64,000 nucleotides of DNA, taken from NCBI GenBank assembly GCA_900557365.1, contig UPXR01000001.1, forward strand, positions 62,001 to 126,000, in the 5' to 3' direction. The notes under the pieces are model-generated. The model was not told where the DNA came from and made no database searches. It saw only the letters and a list, made by a program, of their open reading frames with translations. Shown piece by piece: positions 59,819 through 64,000 of this stretch; positions within the stretch are counted from its first letter, which is position 1, and each line of letters opens with the position of its first letter. The stretch comes from an uncultured Dialister sp. (GTDB lineage Bacteria; Bacillota_C; Negativicutes; Veillonellales; Dialisteraceae). Made by a program: the position numbers and the translations under genes.

Positions 59819-60977
59819 CTGCTGCCGCAAAAACCGGTCCCAGTCTTCCGAAAACCGCTGCCAGGCCTCCGCCCAGAAGAGGTCCCAGACAGTTGCCTAC
59901 ATTCATAGCCGCCGCATTGATTCCGTAAGCACTGCCCAGCTCATCCTTGGAAATAACTTCCGGCACGGCTCCGGAAATGGAGGTAATCCCTCCGATAGTA
60001 AAAAATCCGAATCCGAACTGCGCCGCCCCGAAAAGGAAAGTATTCGGCGCCGCAAACTGCAGAGCGGAAAAGACTCCTGCTCCCGCGAAGGAAATCATCG
60101 CAGCCTTCATGAAGCCCTGATGCTCGCCGAAGCGTCCCCAGAAAGGTCCGCCGAGTGCCCCGGCAATCCCAGCAGCTCCGCAAATCAGCCCGGACAGGAG
60201 AGGAATGTCTCCGTTTCCTCCGGTCAGTTCCGCTACATGGAGAGAAATCAGAGGATTCACGATCAGAAGGCCGCACTGATTGATAATCATCAGCAGAATC
60301 AATCCCATGAACTTCTTATTCCGGGAAAGCTTCCGGAAGGAAACGAGAAGCCCTTCTTTTTTCTTTTTCTCCTTCGGTTCATGATAAGGTTCCTTCACAA
60401 GGAAAAGAACAAGAAATACCGCCAGCAGATCAATGACTCCGGAAATCAGGAAAGGCAGCCGCAGTCCCAGAAGCGAGCCGATAATTCCGCCCAGGAACGG
60501 ACCGATCATCGTTCCCACGCTCCGGCCGCCCAGAAGAATGCCCGATGCAGTCCCTGCATGCGAGCCGGAGATTTCCGACAGAAGCGCCTGCGAAACAGGA
60601 ATGAACCCAAAGGAAAAGCCCTGGAACAGGCGGGCGCCCAGAAGCTGCCACGGCGACTGTGCTATATAGGACAGGAAGTAGGAAATCGACAGGCATGCTG
60701 CAGAGCGGATGATCATCTTTTTCTTTCCCACCCGGTCCGCCAAGGCTCCCCACACGGGCATTACAATGGCCCCCATGATGAACATCCCGGAAATGATGAC
60801 TGAATTCCACAGAGCCACAGTGGACTCATCGGCTCCCAGATCAAGAAGGTACAGCGGAAGGAAGGGAAATACAAGAGTTGCACTGCCTCCGATGCAGGCG
60901 GCTCCCACGGTTGATGCAAACAGCGTCTGCCGGATTTCTTTCTGTGAAAGTGTCTTTTTTTCAGAATTTCTTTCCAT
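59751..60977 (-). CDS. Major facilitator superfamily transporter
   Basis: 408 residues, about 12 hydrophobic segments. The MFS motif A is GALADRVGKKKM between helices 2 and 3, and a GTxxGPxxGG-like motif is seen in GTMIGPFLGGIIG. A central basic loop (EPKEKKKKEGLL) divides the two halves. The general layout resembles multidrug efflux permeases of the DHA1 type, but the substrate cannot be assigned. It is monocistronic, with tRNA-Glu next downstream of its start. Its stop falls within the shared terminator. Confidence 0.85.
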   Translation of the reverse strand: MERNSEKKTLSQKEIRQTLFASTVGAACIGGSATLVFPFLPLYLLDLGADESTVALWNSVIISGMFIMGAIVMPVWGALADRVGKKKMIIRSAACLSISYFLSYIAQSPWQLLGARLFQGFSFGFIPVSQALLSEISGSHAGTASGILLGGRSVGTMIGPFLGGIIGSLLGLRLPFLISGVIDLLAVFLVLFLVKEPYHEPKEKKKKEGLLVSFRKLSRNKKFMGLILLMIINQCGLLIVNPLISLHVAELTGGNGDIPLLSGLICGAAGIAGALGGPFWGRFGEHQGFMKAAMISFAGAGVFSALQFAAPNTFLFGAAQFGFGFFTIGGITSISGAVPEVISKDELGSAYGINAAAMNVGNCLGPLLGGGLAAVFGRLGPVFAAAAILQLAAGLYIWMAHSRSAKNA

Positions 60978-61032
60978 AGTTTATCTCCTTTTCCCCATTA
61001 TACGCCCTGTATGCAAAAGGCCGGGCAAAAGA

Positions 61033-61056
61033 AAAAGAGCACGTCAGTGCTCTTTT
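61033..61056 (-). terminator. Terminator of tRNA-Glu
   Basis: AAAAGAGCAC and GTGCTCTTTT form a perfect stem with a 4-nt loop; on the minus strand it lies right after the CCA end and is followed by TTCTTTT. Confidence 0.85.
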
Positions 61057-61057
61057 G

Positions 61058-61133
61058 TGGTGACCGGTATGGGATTCGAACCCATACTCTCTGCGCTGAG
61101 AACGCAGCGTCTTAACCGTTTGACTAACCGGCC
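61058..61133 (-). tRNA. tRNA-Glu (CTC)
   Basis: 76 nt including encoded CCA, read on the minus strand. The acceptor stem GGCCGGT pairs with ACCGGTC (one G-T pair). The anticodon arm CTGCG-TTCTCAG-CGCAG gives anticodon CTC, which reads GAG. The T arm TATGG-GTTCGAAT-CCATA is standard. Confidence 0.95.
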
Positions 61134-61247
61134 ATGTGATAAATATTATAGTCGATTCCTGCTGATTTTTCAAGTATTTCCAGGGAAAAATAAAGCTTAT
61201 CCGCCGGAAGAACCTGCTGTCTTTTTCCGGAGAAAAGAAAAATAAAG

Positions 61248-61284
61248 AAGCTCTCCCCGGGATCTCCTTTCCCGAAGAGAGCTT
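61248..61284 (-). terminator. Terminator of coaX
   Basis: AAGCTCTC and GAGAGCTT form the outer stem with CCGGG/CCCG inside. On the minus strand it is followed by CTTTATTTTTC, immediately after the coaX stop. Confidence 0.75.
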
Positions 61285-61287
61285 TCC

Positions 61288-62076
61288 TTATTCTTTATCT
61301 TTCTTACATTTCTTGTTCTTTTCGTAAAGCAAAAGCAGTCCCTTCAGTGTCAGCATCGGATCCACCACATCAATGGTGCGGGATTCGGAGGAAATCAGGG
61401 AAGCCAGTCCGCCGGTAGCAATGACTTTTACATTGTCCACTTTCAGTTCTGCCTTGATGCGGGTGACGATTTCATCGATCTGTCCTACAAATCCGTAGAA
61501 AATACCGGCCTGCATGGCGGTTACCGTATTCCGGCAGATGATATTCGGTGTCTTCACCAGCTCGATGCGGGGCAGCTTGGATGCTCTCTGGAAAAGGGCT
61601 TCCATAGAAATTCCGATGCCCGGTGCTACAGCACCGCCCAGATAGTTTCCCTTTTCATCAATGACACAGAAGGTGGTTGCCGTTCCCATATCGATGATAA
61701 TAAGCGGGCAGTTATACTCTGCAATCGCAGCTACGGCATTGACGATACGGTCTGCGCCCAATTCTTTCGGATTGTCGTAAAGAATGTTCAGTCCGGTTTT
61801 GATGCCGGGGCCTACGAGAATCGGCTTTGTATGGAAATACCGCTGGGAAAGGGTTTCCAGAATCGGAATAATCGGCGGCACAACCGTGGAAATAATAATA
61901 TCCTCTATATCGGAAAAGGACAGCCCGGCCAGTTGAAAAAGCTGCCCCAGAACCCCGGCATATCCGTCTGCCGTCTGCAGCCTGTCTGTGGCAATTCTCC
62001 AATGGTGGGTCAGCTTGCGATCCTTATAAACACCGCATACGATATTCGTATTTCCTACATCAAAAGCCAAAAGCAT
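61288..62076 (-). CDS. coaX: Type III pantothenate kinase
   Basis: 262 residues from the ATG at 62076 with GGAGGG upstream; earlier in-frame sequence is not conserved. The N-terminal phosphate motif LLAFDVGNTNIVCGVY, the central VGPGIKTGLNILYDNPKELGADRI (core TGLNILYDNPKELGADR) and IIDMGTATTFCVIDEKG are CoaX signatures. It phosphorylates pantothenate, the first step of coenzyme A synthesis. Unlike CoaA it is not feedback-inhibited in known cases. It lies downstream of birA, a pairing common in firmicutes, but a terminator separates the two here. Confidence 0.95.
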   Translation of the reverse strand: MLLAFDVGNTNIVCGVYKDRKLTHHWRIATDRLQTADGYAGVLGQLFQLAGLSFSDIEDIIISTVVPPIIPILETLSQRYFHTKPILVGPGIKTGLNILYDNPKELGADRIVNAVAAIAEYNCPLIIIDMGTATTFCVIDEKGNYLGGAVAPGIGISMEALFQRASKLPRIELVKTPNIICRNTVTAMQAGIFYGFVGQIDEIVTRIKAELKVDNVKVIATGGLASLISSESRTIDVVDPMLTLKGLLLLYEKNKKCKKDKE

Positions 62077-62221
62077 GGCAATCCCTCCGTTCAGACCTTT
62101 TCGGCCACCCATTTTTTACATCATGAGTATCATGCAACAAAGCCGACAGTCTGTCAAGCAAAAATGGGATAAATCCGTAGTATTTCCGCCCGCTTCCGGA
62201 AATGCTGCGGAATCTCCCGCA

Positions 62222-62256
62222 AAAATGCCCGATCCTGAAAAAGAATCGGGCATTTT
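62222..62256 (-). terminator. Terminator of birA
   Basis: AAAATGCCCGAT and ATCGGGCATTTT form a perfect 12-bp stem with an 11-nt loop, about 78 bp past the birA stop. The remaining bases between birA and coaX show nothing else that can be supported. Confidence 0.8.
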
Positions 62257-62333
62257 CCCGGAACCCGTTCGGAGAAAGACTCCGGGCCGGATTCCGGATC
62301 ATTATAAATATGTAATAAATATAAAGAAAGGAA

Positions 62334-63320
62334 TTACTTCCGAACCGCACTGTCTGCCGGCCGAATGGACACATCCCCGGCAAGGACACGATTCACCTTT
62401 TCTCCGTCATCTACGAGAAGGCAGCCGTCCCGATCAATATCAACGGCCTTTCCGACATAGCTTTCCTTCCCGAAAATGACCCGTACCTCAGAGCCGACGG
62501 TAACGGACAATGATTTCCAATCCTCGAGGACCCGATCGAAGCCTTCCGTCTCTGCGATTTCATATTCCTTTTCCAGTTCGCCCAGAACCGCAGACAGCAG
62601 TTCCTTGCGGGAAACATCAATTCCTTCATTCAGGAAAGAAGTGGCTCCGTCCCGGAATTCATCAGGGAATTCACTCTTTTTCATTCCTGTATTGATGCCG
62701 ATTCCCATAATAATATAATCAATTTTTTCCATAGAAGCAGACATTTCCGTCAGAATGCCCACCATCTTTTTCCCATGATACAGAATATCATTCGGCCATT
62801 TTATGCCTGCATCGGTCAGACCAAGCCGGCGAATTCCCCGGCAAACGCCCACCGCCGCCAGAAGAGTTACCTTGGAAGCTTCCATGGGCAGGAAATGAGG
62901 CCGGAGAATCAAAGAGAACCAGACGCCCTTTGCAAAAGGACTGAAAAATCCCCGGGAAAGACGGCCGTGACCTGTTGTCTGCTCTTCCGCTACAACAATG
63001 GTGCCTTCCTCTGCTCCCTGACGGGCAATTTTCTTTGCCTCTTCATTGGTGGAAGCCGTGGATTCCATGTACACCACATGCCGGCCGAAAGTCTCTGTCC
63101 GCAGAACGCTGTTGATTTCCAGCGGTGTCAGCAGATTCGGAGCATATATCAGCCGATATCCTTTTCTTGTGCTGGATTCAAAAATATAGCCGCGGCTTTT
63201 CAGAACATTGATATGTTTCCAGATTGCTGTCCGGGATACATTTAAATCCTTGGAAATCTGCTGTCCCGAAACATACTGTCCGTTCGCCTTGCGAAAATAA
63301 TCGAGAATCGCGTTTCGCAT
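62334..63320 (-). CDS. birA: Bifunctional biotin--[acetyl-CoA-carboxylase] ligase / biotin operon repressor
   Basis: 328 residues from the ATG at 63320, preceded by GGGAGG; the open frame extends upstream but is unconserved and contains the promoter. An N-terminal winged helix (ISKDLNVSRTAIWKHINVLKSRGY, core LNVSRTAIWKHINVLKSRGY) is followed by the ligase domain. That domain has TTGHGRLSRGFFSPFAKG (biotinyl-AMP loop) and GIKWPNDILYHGKKMVGIL, and ends in a C-terminal SH3-like part. It joins biotin to carboxylase carrier proteins and can repress biotin genes. Confidence 0.95.
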   Translation of the reverse strand: MRNAILDYFRKANGQYVSGQQISKDLNVSRTAIWKHINVLKSRGYIFESSTRKGYRLIYAPNLLTPLEINSVLRTETFGRHVVYMESTASTNEEAKKIARQGAEEGTIVVAEEQTTGHGRLSRGFFSPFAKGVWFSLILRPHFLPMEASKVTLLAAVGVCRGIRRLGLTDAGIKWPNDILYHGKKMVGILTEMSASMEKIDYIIMGIGINTGMKKSEFPDEFRDGATSFLNEGIDVSRKELLSAVLGELEKEYEIAETEGFDRVLEDWKSLSVTVGSEVRVIFGKESYVGKAVDIDRDGCLLVDDGEKVNRVLAGDVSIRPADSAVRK

Positions 63321-63372
63321 GATGACCTCCCTTAATACCGGCATGTCCGCCGGATGCTGATTTGTCAGTTTC

Positions 63373-63401
63373 ATTATAATCAGATACGGGCTGCCGGTCA
63401 A
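63373..63401 (-). promoter_or_regulatory. Promoter for birA
   Basis: On the minus strand, TTGACC (63401-63396) and TATAAT (63378-63373) have a 17-bp spacer, 53 bp before the chosen ATG. The rest of the ~310-bp gap up to hslU holds the hslU terminator and no gene that I can support. Confidence 0.7.
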
Positions 63402-63571
63402 CCTGCGCCGGCCTGCCCATTGACATTCATTCTGCTGCCTTTTTCCGTGCCATTGACGCGGCTTCCCGATTCCCTTCACCTTTCCCTCGAAAAGTCCTGA
63501 CTCTCCGGGCAGAACAAATCAGCCGCCCTCCGGAAAGCGTTCTCATCTCTTTGGTTTCCTGCCAGAAACGA

Positions 63572-63608
63572 AAAAGACTTTCAGAACCGGATGGTCCGAA
63601 AGTCTTTT
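63572..63608 (-). terminator. Terminator of hslU
   Basis: AAAAGACTTTC and GAAAGTCTTTT form an 11-bp stem around a 15-nt loop that can itself partly pair; on the minus strand it is followed by TTTCG. It lies 26 bp after the hslU stop. Confidence 0.8.
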
Positions 63609-63633
63609 CCCCGCCGAGAGCGGATACCTCTTG

Positions 63634-64000
63634 TTACAGAATGTAATTGGATACATTCATATCGGCTGCCACAGAGCCGAGTTTTTCCCGTACATAGTCC
63701 CCGTCTATGGAAACATTCTTCTCCTCCAGATCCGGCGCCTCAAAGGACAGATCTTCCAGGACCCGTTCCAGGATCGTGTAAAGTCTTCTTGCTCCGATGT
63801 CCTCAATCTGGGAGTTTACATCATACGCCAGCTGTGCAACCGCATCCAGTGCGCTTTCCTCAAAGGAAACGGCAATCCCTTCTGTTTCCAGAAGCGCCGT
63901 ATACTGCCGGATCAGCGCCTGTCTCGGTTCTGTCAGAATCTTCCGCAGATCCCCTTTCGTCAGGCTGGAAAGCTCCACCCGGATGGGGAAGCGCCCCTGC
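63634..64000 (-). CDS. hslU: ATP-dependent protease ATPase subunit HslU, C-terminal part (truncated by window edge)
   Basis: About 122 residues of the C-terminal end. [21 protein letters not shown] at the window edge, [26 protein letters not shown] (core [18 protein letters not shown]) and the final [10 protein letters not shown] are HslU-specific; the last residues insert into HslV to activate it. HslU is the AAA+ unfoldase of the HslUV protease. The GTG within the frame is internal and not a start. HslV would be expected downstream or upstream of this segment but is not in the window. Confidence 0.93.
   Translation of the reverse strand, partial: QGRFPIRVELSSLTKGDLRKILTEPRQALIRQYTALLETEGIAVSFEESALDAVAQLAYDVNSQIEDIGARRLYTILERVLEDLSFEAPDLEEKNVSIDGDYVREKLGSVAADMNVSNYIL

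Overview
The window reads as a chromosomal segment of a diderm firmicute of the class Negativicutes (Veillonellaceae/Dialister-like). This is inferred from gene content; no 16S rRNA gene is present. Supporting traits are a PolC-type replicase, an IspH fused to S1 domains, a SCIFF peptide with its radical-SAM maturase, and genes that need an outer membrane (an LptD-like protein and a secretin). Base composition is near 50% GC and coding density is high.

Layout. 1-2.5 kb: the end of an adenosylcobinamide amidohydrolase, a stand-alone zeta-toxin-like kinase and queG. 2.6-22.8 kb: a nearly unbroken minus-strand housekeeping block (polC, a frameshifted vanW-family gene, holA, comEC, comEA, a coiled-coil protein, coaD, rsmD; gpsA, plsY, der; scpA, scpB, rluB, a flavoprotein, cmk, plsC, ispH-rpsA). 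Many of these genes overlap by 4 nt. 23-26.3 kb: an Orn/Lys/Arg decarboxylase, rpsD and a superoxide reductase on the plus strand. 26.5-33.8 kb: an ABC-F protein behind a five-gene envelope cluster (two exported unknowns, an LptD-like barrel, a PilP/GspC-like protein, a secretin). 34-38 kb: the SCIFF pair, two proteins of unknown function and three tRNAs.

38.6-48.7 kb: a complete type I-F CRISPR-Cas locus. Gene order is cas1, cas2-3, csy1, csy2, csy3, csy4, then leader and array with 33 repeats and 32 spacers. The array carries its own evidence of use: two spacers tile one target with a CC motif in the PAM position, two others overlap with a mismatch, and one spacer occurs twice.

48.8-64 kb: two tandem long glutamine synthetases with hairpin leaders, yqeY, rpsU, trpS, glmS, a YIP1-like membrane protein, sppA, a broken azlC with azlD, an MFS transporter, tRNA-Glu, coaX, birA and the C-terminus of hslU.

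The points most worth a second look are the CRISPR spacer relationships, a PolC without its proofreading exonuclease, the isolated secretin/LptD-like cluster, an internally duplicated protein of unknown function, the glutamine synthetase leader hairpin, and several one-base homopolymer frameshifts that could be decay or base-calling errors. No clearly new defence or metabolic system was found beyond these.
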